This document shows, one piece after another, positions 36,061 to 44,795 of a stretch of DNA of 64,000 bases (its first letter is position 1; the number at the start of each line of letters is the position of its first letter). The position numbers were made by a program, and so were the translations under genes. The notes under the pieces were generated by a model that was not told where the DNA came from, made no database searches, and was given only the letters and a program-made list of their open reading frames with translations. Origin of the DNA: Mycobacterium sp. D16Q13 (GTDB lineage: Bacteria > Actinomycetota > Actinomycetes > Mycobacteriales > Mycobacteriaceae); the NCBI RefSeq assembly GCF_002013375.1, contig NZ_MAEW01000021.1:1-64000 (forward strand), written 5' to 3'.

Positions 36061-37893
36061 ATGAAATTACGTGTTGAGGAGTACTTGGACGGCAAAGGTG
36101 CGATCACCTTGCCGGATGGCTATACCGTCAACTACTACCTTGAACGTGCCGTAGCCGAGCTGGGCGACACTTTCGCGTACCGGTACCTGGACTTCAATGC
36201 CAACTCCGACGGCGAACCCAACGATCTCAACTGGACACAGCTTGGCCAGCGCTCTCAGGCTGTCGCGGCCCGTCTTCAGCAAGTCACCAAGCCCGGCGAT
36301 CGCGTCGCGATCCTGGCCCCGCAGGGCATCGATTACGTGGTCGGTTTCTATGCCGCCATCGAGGCCGGCAACATTGCGGTTCCATTGTTTGCTCCGGAGC
36401 TTCCCGGCCACTCCGAACGACTCGATTCGGTGCTCACCGACGCACAGCCGACCGTCGTCCTGACCAACAACGCCGCCGCCGAGTCCGTCAGCCGATTTGT
36501 CCGCGGACTGCCCCGGGAACGGCGACCCCGCGTGATCGCCGTCGACAGCGTGCCCGATTCGGTGGCCGCCACCTACGTCAAGGTGACGCCGGATACCGAC
36601 GACATCGCCTACCTGCAGTACACCTCGGGGTCCACCAGGGTGCCCGCCGGTGTCGAGATCACCCACCGCGCGGTGATGACCAACGTCTTGCAGATGATCA
36701 TCTCGGTGGGGCTCGACGACAGCATCCGCAGTGTCAGCTGGCTCCCGCTGTATCACGACATGGGTCTGTTGATGATCCTGTTCCCACTCTGTGGGGGCCG
36801 GATCACCCTGATGTCGCCGGTGTCGTTCGTGCGGCGTCCGGGACGGTGGATCAAGGAACTTGCCGCCGAGGGGCACCTGGGCCGAACCTTTGCCGCCGCA
36901 CCGAATTTCGCGTTCGAGCTGGCGGCAGAGCGCGGCCTGCCCAAGGACGGCGAGACGCTCGACCTGAGTAATGTCGCGGGTCTGATCAATGGATCCGAGC
37001 CGGTCAGCATCTCCTCTATTCGCAAGTTCAACGACGCCTTCGGGCCGTACGGACTGCCGCCGACCACCATCAAGCCCTCCTATGGGATGGCCGAGGCGAC
37101 GCTGTTCGTCTCCACCATTCCCTCCGACGCCGAGGCCTCGGTGGTGTATCTGGACCGCCAGGAGCTGGGCAGCGGGCGCGCCATACGGGTGGGGGCCGAC
37201 CACGACAACGCGGTCCCGCAGGTGTCCTGCGGCAAGATCGCGCGCAGCCAATGGGCCGTGATCGTCAACCCGAACGCGGACACCGAGCTGCCCGACGGTG
37301 AAGTCGGGGAGATCTGGTTGCACGGCGACAACATCGGCCGCGGCTACTGGGGCAGGCCCAAGGAGACCGATTTTTCGTTCCGCAACAAGCTGCAGGCCAG
37401 GCTCGACCAAGGCAGCCACGCCGCTGGTACCGAGCCCGGTGCCACCTGGTTCCGCACCGGAGACCTGGGCGTCTACCTGGACGGTGAGCTTTTCATCACC
37501 GGACGGGTCAAGGACCTGGTCATCATCGACGGCCGCAACCACTACCCGCAGGACATTGAGGCCACCGTCGAGGAAGCCTCACCCGCGGTGCGGCATGGAT
37601 TCGTGGCGGCCTTCTCGGCGCCCGCGAACGAGCTGCCCGCCGGCGTCGATCAGGGCAACGGCACGGGGGAGCGGTTGGTCATCGTGGCCGAACGTGCTGC
37701 CGGTGCGGGCCGCGCCGCTCCAGAGCCCATCGTCGATGCCATTCGCGCGGCCGTATCGCGGCGGCACAACCTGCCCATCGCGGATGTGCAGCTGGTTCAG
37801 GCCGGTGCGATTCCACGCACCACCAGCGGAAAGCTCGCACGCCGAGCCTGCCGCCAGGAATACCTGGACAACAAGCTCGGCGTGCGCGCCTGA
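36061..37893 (+). CDS. FadD32-like fatty-acyl-AMP ligase
   Basis: A 610-residue adenylate-forming enzyme with GAGG before the ATG. Marks: P-loop YLQYTSGSTRVPAGVEITH (~186-204), SWLPLYHDMGL, the core KPSYGMAEATLFVS, the RTGDLG motif, RVKDLVIIDGRNHYPQDIE and the C-terminal PRTTSGKLARRA with catalytic Lys. The RNHYPQDIE and SWLPLYHDMG forms are those of FAALs (acyl-AMP, not acyl-CoA), and the closest match I recall is FadD32, which loads meromycolate onto Pks13. Here it has no polyketide synthase beside it, so it is probably a paralogue supplying another lipid. Confidence 0.87.
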   Translation: MKLRVEEYLDGKGAITLPDGYTVNYYLERAVAELGDTFAYRYLDFNANSDGEPNDLNWTQLGQRSQAVAARLQQVTKPGDRVAILAPQGIDYVVGFYAAIEAGNIAVPLFAPELPGHSERLDSVLTDAQPTVVLTNNAAAESVSRFVRGLPRERRPRVIAVDSVPDSVAATYVKVTPDTDDIAYLQYTSGSTRVPAGVEITHRAVMTNVLQMIISVGLDDSIRSVSWLPLYHDMGLLMILFPLCGGRITLMSPVSFVRRPGRWIKELAAEGHLGRTFAAAPNFAFELAAERGLPKDGETLDLSNVAGLINGSEPVSISSIRKFNDAFGPYGLPPTTIKPSYGMAEATLFVSTIPSDAEASVVYLDRQELGSGRAIRVGADHDNAVPQVSCGKIARSQWAVIVNPNADTELPDGEVGEIWLHGDNIGRGYWGRPKETDFSFRNKLQARLDQGSHAAGTEPGATWFRTGDLGVYLDGELFITGRVKDLVIIDGRNHYPQDIEATVEEASPAVRHGFVAAFSAPANELPAGVDQGNGTGERLVIVAERAAGAGRAAPEPIVDAIRAAVSRRHNLPIADVQLVQAGAIPRTTSGKLARRACRQEYLDNKLGVRA

Positions 37894-37897
37894 GCTA

Positions 37898-38761
37898 TCA
37901 GTAGCTGTGTTCGGGGGCGGGGAACGCTCCGCGCGCCACCTCATCGGCGTACTGCTCGGCGGCCTTGCGTAATTCCGCGCCGACCTGACCGAACTGCTTG
38001 ACGAACTTGGCGGTCTTGCCGCTGGTCATCCCGGCCATGTCCTGCCACACCAGCACCTGGGCGTCGCATTCCCGGCCGGCGCCGATGCCGACGGTGGGGA
38101 TGGTGAGCTTGCCGGTGATCTGTGTTGCCAGCTCTGCCGGCACCATCTCCATGACGACGGCGATGGCTCCGGCTTCCTGCACCGCGATGGCATCGTGAAT
38201 GAGCTGTGCGGCGGCGTCATCGCGGCCCTGAACCCGGTATCCGCCAAGCCCGTTCACGCTCTGCGGGGTGAACCCGATGTGTGCGACCACCGGAATCCCG
38301 GCAGCCGTCAGCGTGGCGATCTGATCGGCAACGCGTTCTCCGCCTTCGAGTTTTACGGCGTGGGCGCCGGCTTCTTTCATGAACCGGGTGGCACTGGCGA
38401 GGGCCTGAGCGGCCCCGCCCTCATAGGAGCCGAAGGGTAGGTCGGCGACCACCAGGGCCTCGGTGGCACCGCGAACCACACCACGTACCAACGGAATCAA
38501 TTCGTCGATGGTGATCGGCACGGTGGTGTCGTACCCGTAGACCACGTTCGCGGCCGAATCCCCGACCAGCAGAACGGGAATCCCGGCATCGTTGAAAATC
38601 CGTGCGGTCGAGTAGTCGTACGCGGTGAGCATCGACCATTTGTGGCCCTCGGCTTTCCACTTCTGCAAGTGGTGCACGCGGGTCTTGGTACGCGGTTTTG
38701 CGTTCGTCTCGGAAGCAGCGCCGTACAAAGCAGATTCGGACATCTCGGACATCACTGTCAC
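37898..38761 (-). CDS. panB: 3-methyl-2-oxobutanoate hydroxymethyltransferase PanB
   Basis: A 287-residue TIM-barrel enzyme (ATG at 38761 or 38752). It transfers a hydroxymethyl group from methylene-THF to alpha-ketoisovalerate, first step of pantothenate synthesis. Marks: MLTAYDYSTARIFNDAGIPVLLVGDS (metal Asp), VVADLPFGSYE, AVKLEGGERV, VAHIGFTPQSV and the catalytic VMEMVPAELA. It is convergent with the acyl-AMP ligase gene, 4 bases apart. Confidence 0.95.
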   Translation of the reverse strand: MTVMSEMSESALYGAASETNAKPRTKTRVHHLQKWKAEGHKWSMLTAYDYSTARIFNDAGIPVLLVGDSAANVVYGYDTTVPITIDELIPLVRGVVRGATEALVVADLPFGSYEGGAAQALASATRFMKEAGAHAVKLEGGERVADQIATLTAAGIPVVAHIGFTPQSVNGLGGYRVQGRDDAAAQLIHDAIAVQEAGAIAVVMEMVPAELATQITGKLTIPTVGIGAGRECDAQVLVWQDMAGMTSGKTAKFVKQFGQVGAELRKAAEQYADEVARGAFPAPEHSY

Positions 38762-38927
38762 CTTTTCGATAATCTCCTCAAGGCCCGTTCGGGTCCCTGG
38801 GTTACCAACGATGTTCAGTGTGCCACCGGGCGGCGATGAGATGAATATCCGAGCGCGTGGACTTGGTCACATCTGTGGTCGCCGCATTCGGGCACGGGGG
38901 CTACCAGGCTCGCCTAGCATCTGCGGC

Positions 38928-40301
38928 ATGCAGCGGCTTTCCGGACTCGACGCCAGTTTTCTCTATCTCGAGACACCCACCCAACCCATGCACGTGTGCG
39001 GGGTACTGGAATTAGACACCACAACCATTCCTGGTGGCTACTCGTTCGAGAAACTGCGGGCCAAGCTGGTCGAGCGCGTCGAGGGAATCTCCTCGTTCAC
39101 GGAGAAGCTCGCCGACAGCCGCCTGAACCTGGACCACCCGGTGTGGGTGGACGACGACGACTTCGACATCGACCGGCACCTGCACCACGTCGGCCTGCCT
39201 TCGCCTGGAGGCAAGGGCGAGATCGCCGATATGTGCGGACACATCGCCTCGTTGCCCTTGGACCGCGCCCGGCCGCTGTGGGAAATGTGGGTCATCGAGA
39301 CAGGCGACACGAACCGCTTGGTGGTCATGACCAAGATGCACCACGCCTCGGTCGACGGTGTCACCGGCGCCAACCTGATGTCGGCGCTGTGCGGTGTGGA
39401 ACCCGATGCCGAAGCGCCCGAACCCGAGCCGGGTGTCGGCGGCGCCAACAGCCTGGAGATCGCGGTCACCGGAGCCCTCAAATGGGCCTCGCGGCCGCTG
39501 AAGTTCGCCAAGCTGCTGCCCTCGACCATCGGCGTCATTCCGGCCTGGCTGGAGCGCTCCAAGCGCGGCGAGGCCATGACCGCGCCGTTCTCGGCGCCGC
39601 GGACCTCGTTCAACTCCACGATCACCAGCCGCCGCAACGTCGGCTACGCCCAACTGGACCTCGAGGACGTCCGCGCGGTCAAGAACCGCTTCGGCGTCAA
39701 GGTCAACGATGTCGTGATGGCCATCTGCGCCGGCGCACTGCGTAAGTATCTGGACGACCGCGGTGAGCTTCCAGAGAGCTCATTGGTGGCCATGGTTCCG
39801 GTGTCGGTGCATGAGAAGTCGGACCGCCCGGGGCGAAACCAGGTCTCGGGAATGTTCTCCCGCCTGGAGACCAATATTGAAGATCCCGTGGACCGTCTCG
39901 GTGCCATCGCCGAGGCCAACAACGTCGCGAAGGAACACACCGCCGTGTTGGGCGCGACGCTGCTGCAGGACTGGAGCCAGTTCGCGGCGCCCGCCGTGTT
40001 CGGCACCGCGATGCGGGTCTACTCGCGCATCCGGCTGGCCGACCGCCACCCGGTGATCCACAACCTGGTGGTCTCCAATGTGCCGGGACCCCAAGTGCCG
40101 CTGTACTTCTTGGGCGCGCAGGTCGTCGGGATGTATCCGCTGGGGCCGATCTTCCACGGCGCCGCGCTCACCGTCACGGTGATGTCGCTGGACGGCAAAC
40201 TCAATGTCGGCCTGATTTCTTGCCCCGATCTGATGCCCGATCTGTCCACGCTGACCGACGATTTCGGCGTGGCGCTCCAGGAGCTGAAGGCCCGGATCTA
40301 G
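38928..40301 (+). CDS. Wax ester synthase / diacylglycerol acyltransferase (WS/DGAT)
   Basis: A 457-residue acyltransferase. The catalytic motif HHASVDG (~137-143, KMHHASVDGVTGANL) and the start RLSGLDASFLYLETPTQPMHV are typical of the mycobacterial Tgs family, as is the later PGPQVPLYFLGA. These enzymes make triacylglycerol or wax esters from acyl-CoA. ATG at 38928 fits the family start. It is separated from caeA-like genes by 22 bases on the same strand. Confidence 0.93.
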   Translation: MQRLSGLDASFLYLETPTQPMHVCGVLELDTTTIPGGYSFEKLRAKLVERVEGISSFTEKLADSRLNLDHPVWVDDDDFDIDRHLHHVGLPSPGGKGEIADMCGHIASLPLDRARPLWEMWVIETGDTNRLVVMTKMHHASVDGVTGANLMSALCGVEPDAEAPEPEPGVGGANSLEIAVTGALKWASRPLKFAKLLPSTIGVIPAWLERSKRGEAMTAPFSAPRTSFNSTITSRRNVGYAQLDLEDVRAVKNRFGVKVNDVVMAICAGALRKYLDDRGELPESSLVAMVPVSVHEKSDRPGRNQVSGMFSRLETNIEDPVDRLGAIAEANNVAKEHTAVLGATLLQDWSQFAAPAVFGTAMRVYSRIRLADRHPVIHNLVVSNVPGPQVPLYFLGAQVVGMYPLGPIFHGAALTVTVMSLDGKLNVGLISCPDLMPDLSTLTDDFGVALQELKARI

Positions 40302-40323
40302 TCCCTTCTGGCACCATGGCTGA

Positions 40324-41844
40324 ATGATGTTTCGTGGTCGGCGGGTTGCTGCCGTATTGGCTCTTGCCTCGGTGGTAGCCGTCGTCTCTGGTTGTGTGCG
40401 GTCAGTGGAAGGTCAGGCGACGGCGGCGCGACCGTCCGAAACCGGCCTCAGTTGGGGGGACTGTGACGGCTTCACGCCGGAAAACACCACGGTGCCGGCC
40501 AGCACGGTGTGCTCGGAACTCGAGGTGCCTGTCGACTACGCCAAACCCGACGGCGCCAAGGCGCGCCTGGCGATCATCAAGTACCCGGCAAAGGGCAACA
40601 AGATCGGGTCGCTGCTGATGAACCCCGGCGGGCCGGGCCAATCGGGCATCGAGGCCGCAACGGCCATCGTCAAGCAGGTGCCCAGGGAGATCCGCGACAG
40701 CTTCGACTTCATCGGCTTCGATCCGCGTGGTGTGGGGTCCTCCACCCCGGCCGTCGAGTGCAACTCGGACCAAGACGTGGACCGCCTGCGCGCGCAGAAC
40801 GACACCGACTACAGCCCCGAGGGTGTCGCCCGCATGGAGCAGGACTCCAAGGACTTCGTGAAGCGCTGCATCGACAAGGTGGGCCTGGAGTTCCTCGCCA
40901 ACGTCGGCACGGTGAACGTCGCCAAAGATATGGATCGGCTTCGTGCCGCCCTCGGTGACGAAAAGCTGACCTACCTGGGCTATTCGTACGGCACCCGAAT
41001 CGGCACCACGTACGCCGAGCAGTTCCCCCAGAATGTGCGGGCCCTCATCCTCGACGGGGTGATCGATCCCAACGCTGATCCCACCCAGGCCGATATCGAC
41101 CAGATCGCGGGATTCCAAAAGGCTTTCGACAACTACGCGGCCGACTGCGCCAAGAGCCCCAGCTGTCCGCTGGGCACGGATCCCGCGCAGGCGACCGCGC
41201 GCTACCGGGCCATGATCGATCCGCTGGTCGAGCATCCGGCCAAGACCAAGGACGGCCGCGGCCTGTCCCACGGTGACGCCATCATCGGCACCATCATGGT
41301 GATGTACTCGCCCACGCTGTGGGAGGCGTTCACCAAGGCGCTGCGCCAGCTCAGCGAGGGGTCGGGTGACATCCTGCAGCTGCTCGCCGACGCGTACATG
41401 AAGCGCGACGAAGAGGGGCACTACAGCCACGCGCAGGATGCGCAGACCGCCATCAACTGTGTGGACGAACCACCGCAGACGGACCGCGCCAAGACCGTCG
41501 AGAAGGACCGGCGCATCCGTGAGGTGGCCCCGTTCCAGGACTTTGGCGCATTCACCGGCAACGCACCGCTGGGCGTGTGTGCGTTCTGGCCGGTACCGCC
41601 GACGAGCAAGCCGCACCCCATCAACGTGCCCGGCTTGCCCAAGCTGCTGGTGGTGTCCACCACGTTCGATCCGGCGACCCCGTACCAGGCGGGTGTTGAG
41701 CTGGCCAAACAACTCGGCGGAGGCCTGCTCACCTACGAGGGGACCAAGCACACCATTGTGTTCGACGGGAATCAGTGCGTCGACAAAGCGGCGGAGACAT
41801 ATCTCATCAAGGTCACGACTCCGGCCGAAGGCGCCCGCTGCTGA
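40324..41844 (+). CDS. caeA: Hip1/CaeA-type serine hydrolase (lipoprotein)
   Basis: A 506-residue alpha/beta hydrolase. A signal peptide with lipobox VVSGC anchors it. Catalytic parts: nucleophile elbow GYSYGTR, acid in FDPATPYQ and His in EGTKHTI. The oxyanion stretch is MNPGGPGQSG. It resembles M. tuberculosis Rv2224c (CaeA/Hip1), a cell-envelope serine protease/esterase that cleaves GroEL2 and modulates innate responses. A paralogue follows 35 bases later. Starts at 40324 and 40327 are both possible. Confidence 0.88.
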   Translation: MMFRGRRVAAVLALASVVAVVSGCVRSVEGQATAARPSETGLSWGDCDGFTPENTTVPASTVCSELEVPVDYAKPDGAKARLAIIKYPAKGNKIGSLLMNPGGPGQSGIEAATAIVKQVPREIRDSFDFIGFDPRGVGSSTPAVECNSDQDVDRLRAQNDTDYSPEGVARMEQDSKDFVKRCIDKVGLEFLANVGTVNVAKDMDRLRAALGDEKLTYLGYSYGTRIGTTYAEQFPQNVRALILDGVIDPNADPTQADIDQIAGFQKAFDNYAADCAKSPSCPLGTDPAQATARYRAMIDPLVEHPAKTKDGRGLSHGDAIIGTIMVMYSPTLWEAFTKALRQLSEGSGDILQLLADAYMKRDEEGHYSHAQDAQTAINCVDEPPQTDRAKTVEKDRRIREVAPFQDFGAFTGNAPLGVCAFWPVPPTSKPHPINVPGLPKLLVVSTTFDPATPYQAGVELAKQLGGGLLTYEGTKHTIVFDGNQCVDKAAETYLIKVTTPAEGARC

Positions 41845-41879
41845 TCCCTTTTGGCATCCGACATGGCACGATGTGGCCC

Positions 41880-43412
41880 ATGATGCGGATGCGCCGAGCG
41901 TTGCCGGTGATTCTTTTGATGTTCTCGGCGGCCCTCCCTGCCATCCCCGCGGCCGCTGTGCCGTTGCCGGCACCGAGCCCGTCGCTGCAGGCGTTCTATG
42001 ACCAGAAGGTCACCTGGGGCAGTTGCGACGGCTTCGTCAGTGACACCAGCCGCATCCCGACGGCCCGGTGCGCCAAGGTGAAGGTGCCCGTCAGCTACGA
42101 CAAGCTGATGGGTGCGGTGGCAGAGCTCGCTGTGCTGAAGGTGCCCGCCACCGGAAAGCGCGTCGGCGCACTGCTGGTGAACCCGGGCGGGCCCGGGGGA
42201 TCGGGCGTGGACCTGGCGGCCGGCATGGGCGCCAAGCTCGGCGAGAGTGCGGTCGGGCAGAGCTTCGACATCGTCGGGTTCGATCCGCGCGGTGTCGGCG
42301 GCTCCACCCCAACCCTGCGGTGCCGCACCGACGCCCAGTTCGACGCCTTCCGCAAGGAGCCGCTGGCCGACTACAGCCAGGCCGGGGTCGCCCACATCGA
42401 GGATGTGTACCGCCAGTACGTCAACGACTGCGCGAGCCGGATGGGACTGGACTTCCTTGCCAATGCCGGAACCGCTTCGGCGGCAAGGGATATGGATATC
42501 GTCCGGGCGGCAGTCGGCGATAACAAGCTGAACTACCTGGGTTACTCCTACGGCACCGAGCTGGGCACCCAGTACGCCGAGTACTTTCCGCAGAATGTGC
42601 GCACGATGGTCCTGGACGGCGCGATCGACCCGACCATCGATCCGGTCGAATCCAACGTCCGGCAGATGACCGGATTCCAGGTGGCGTTCAACGACTACGC
42701 GGCCGACTGCGCCAAGGACCCCAAGTGCCCGCTGGGCACCGACCCGTCGCAGGCCGTGAAGCGTTTTCACCAACTGATCGATCCGTTGGTCACCAAGCCC
42801 GCGAAGACCAACGACCCGCGCGGCCTGGGCTATCAGGACGCCATCACCGGCACCATCCAGGCGATGTACACACCGCGCTACTGGAAGTACCTCACCTCCG
42901 CCGGGTTGGCCGGGCTGGTCGATGGCAGCGGACCCGATGACCTGCTGTGGCTGGCCGACCAGTACCAGGAGCGCGACGACCAGGGGCGCTACGACAACCT
43001 GCAGGACGCCTTCAACTCGATCCGATGCGTCGACGGGCCGACCCCGCGGGACTCCGCTCCCTGGGTGGCCGCCGACAAACGACTTCGTGAGCAGGCGCCG
43101 TTCTCGAGCTACGGCACGTTCACCGGATACGCTCCGCGCGATTTGTGCGCGTTCTGGCCGGTGGCGCCGACATCGGCACCGCACACCCCGTCGACTCCCG
43201 GGCTTCCTCCGGTGGTGGTCATCTCCACCACCCACGACCCGGCGACGCCGTATGAGGCCGGTGTGGCGCTGGCGCAGCAATTGAACGGATCCCTCATCAG
43301 CTACGAGGGCACTCAGCACACCGTCGCGTTCAACGGAGAGGCATGTGTCGACGAGGCGGTCACGCGTTACTTCGTCGACGGCACGGTGCCTCCCAAGGAC
43401 GTGCGGTGCTGA
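41880..43412 (+). CDS. Second Hip1/CaeA-type secreted hydrolase
   Basis: A 510-residue paralogue of the preceding gene. It has a plain signal peptide (LPVILLMFSAALPAIPAAAVP) with no lipobox Cys, so it is probably released or only loosely attached. It keeps MNPGG-like VNPGGPGGSG, GYSYGTE (serine), HDPATPY (acid) and EGTQHTV (His). This corresponds to Rv2223c next to Rv2224c. ATG at 41880; a further ATG at 41871 is possible. Confidence 0.87.
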   Translation: MMRMRRALPVILLMFSAALPAIPAAAVPLPAPSPSLQAFYDQKVTWGSCDGFVSDTSRIPTARCAKVKVPVSYDKLMGAVAELAVLKVPATGKRVGALLVNPGGPGGSGVDLAAGMGAKLGESAVGQSFDIVGFDPRGVGGSTPTLRCRTDAQFDAFRKEPLADYSQAGVAHIEDVYRQYVNDCASRMGLDFLANAGTASAARDMDIVRAAVGDNKLNYLGYSYGTELGTQYAEYFPQNVRTMVLDGAIDPTIDPVESNVRQMTGFQVAFNDYAADCAKDPKCPLGTDPSQAVKRFHQLIDPLVTKPAKTNDPRGLGYQDAITGTIQAMYTPRYWKYLTSAGLAGLVDGSGPDDLLWLADQYQERDDQGRYDNLQDAFNSIRCVDGPTPRDSAPWVAADKRLREQAPFSSYGTFTGYAPRDLCAFWPVAPTSAPHTPSTPGLPPVVVISTTHDPATPYEAGVALAQQLNGSLISYEGTQHTVAFNGEACVDEAVTRYFVDGTVPPKDVRC

Positions 43413-43453
43413 GCATCCGTGCCCGTGTACGCCGGATGTAATAGCCTCTGACC

Positions 43454-44794
43454 ATGGATCGTCAGAAGGAATTCGTGCTGCGCACGCTGGAAGAACGCGA
43501 TATCCGTTTTGTCCGGCTGTGGTTCACCGACGTGCTTGGCTACCTCAAGAGCGTGTCCATCGCGCCGGCCGAACTCGAAGGCGCCTTTGAAGAGGGCATC
43601 GGCTTCGACGGATCCTCCATCGAGGGCTTCGCCCGTGTCTCCGAATCGGACACCGTCGCGCACCCCGACCCGTCGACATTTCAGGTGCTGCCCTGGACCA
43701 CCAGCGCCGGCAAGCACCACTCCGCGCGGATGTTCTGCGATATCAAGCTGCCCGACGGATCGCCGTCCTGGTCGGATCCGCGGCATGTGCTGCGTCGCCA
43801 GCTGGCCAAGGCAAGCGATTTGGGCTTCTCCTGCTACGTGCACCCGGAGATCGAGTTCTTCCTGCTGAAGAACTTGCCCGACGACGGCTCGGCGCCCATC
43901 CCGGCCGATGACGCGGGGTACTTCGACCAGGCCGTGCACGAGGCGGCGCCGAACTTCCGCCGGCATGCCATCGATGCGCTCGAATCCATGGGCATCTCCG
44001 TGGAATTCAGCCACCACGAGGGCGCGCCCGGCCAGCAGGAGATCGACCTGCGCTACGCCGACGCTCTGTCCATGGCGGACAACGTGATGACGTTCCGCAA
44101 TGTGGTCAAGGAAGTGGCGATCATCGACGGTGTGCATGCCACCTTCATGCCCAAGCCGTTCAGCGATCACCCCGGCAGTGCGATGCATACCCACATGAGC
44201 CTGTTCGAGGGCGATACCAACGCATTCCACAATCCCGATGACCCGCTACAGCTTTCCAGCGTCGGTAAGTCGTTCATCGCGGGAATTCTGGAGCACGCCA
44301 ACGAGATCAGCGCTGTCACCAACCAGTGGGTGAACTCGTACAAGCGCCTGGTACACGGTGGTGAGGCGCCCACGGCGGCATCCTGGGGTGCGGCCAACCG
44401 TTCGGCGCTGGTGCGGGTTCCGATGTACACGCCCAACAAGTCGTCCTCGCGCCGCATCGAGGTGCGCAGCCCCGACTCGGCCTGCAATCCGTACCTGACG
44501 TACGCGGTGCTGCTGGCCGCCGGGTTGCGTGGTGTGGAACAGGGTTACACGCTTGGGCCCGAGGCCGAGGACGATGTGTGGCAGCTGACCGCCGCGGAGC
44601 GTCAGGCCATGGGTTACAAGGAGCTGCCCAGCACGCTGGAGAACGCGCTCATCGCGATGGAGCGTTCCGAGCTGGTCGCAGAAGCCTTGGGAGAGCATGT
44701 CTTCGACTTCTTCCTCCGGAACAAGCGGGCCGAGTGGGCGCGCTACCGCAGCAATGTGACCCCGTTCGAGCTGCGGGCCTACTTGGGTCTCTGA
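43454..44794 (+). CDS. glnA2: Type I glutamine synthetase GlnA2
   Basis: A 446-residue glutamine synthetase, shorter than GlnA1. Marks: FDGSSIEGFARVSESD, PEIEFFLL, metal/nucleotide site PGQQEIDLRYADAL, FMPKPFSDHPGSAMHTHMSL, the NRSALVRVP stretch and RIEVRSPDSACNPYL. It lacks the adenylylation loop tyrosine context seen in GlnA1. The M. tuberculosis GlnA2 is reported as a less abundant isoform. It precedes glnE by one base, as in M. tuberculosis. Confidence 0.92.
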   Translation: MDRQKEFVLRTLEERDIRFVRLWFTDVLGYLKSVSIAPAELEGAFEEGIGFDGSSIEGFARVSESDTVAHPDPSTFQVLPWTTSAGKHHSARMFCDIKLPDGSPSWSDPRHVLRRQLAKASDLGFSCYVHPEIEFFLLKNLPDDGSAPIPADDAGYFDQAVHEAAPNFRRHAIDALESMGISVEFSHHEGAPGQQEIDLRYADALSMADNVMTFRNVVKEVAIIDGVHATFMPKPFSDHPGSAMHTHMSLFEGDTNAFHNPDDPLQLSSVGKSFIAGILEHANEISAVTNQWVNSYKRLVHGGEAPTAASWGAANRSALVRVPMYTPNKSSSRRIEVRSPDSACNPYLTYAVLLAAGLRGVEQGYTLGPEAEDDVWQLTAAERQAMGYKELPSTLENALIAMERSELVAEALGEHVFDFFLRNKRAEWARYRSNVTPFELRAYLGL

Positions 44795-44795
44795 G

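Noticed and set aside
38625..38927. Upstream extension of the WS/DGAT frame
   Set aside because: The family start RLSGLDASF begins at 38928; the extension overlaps panB and its promoter.
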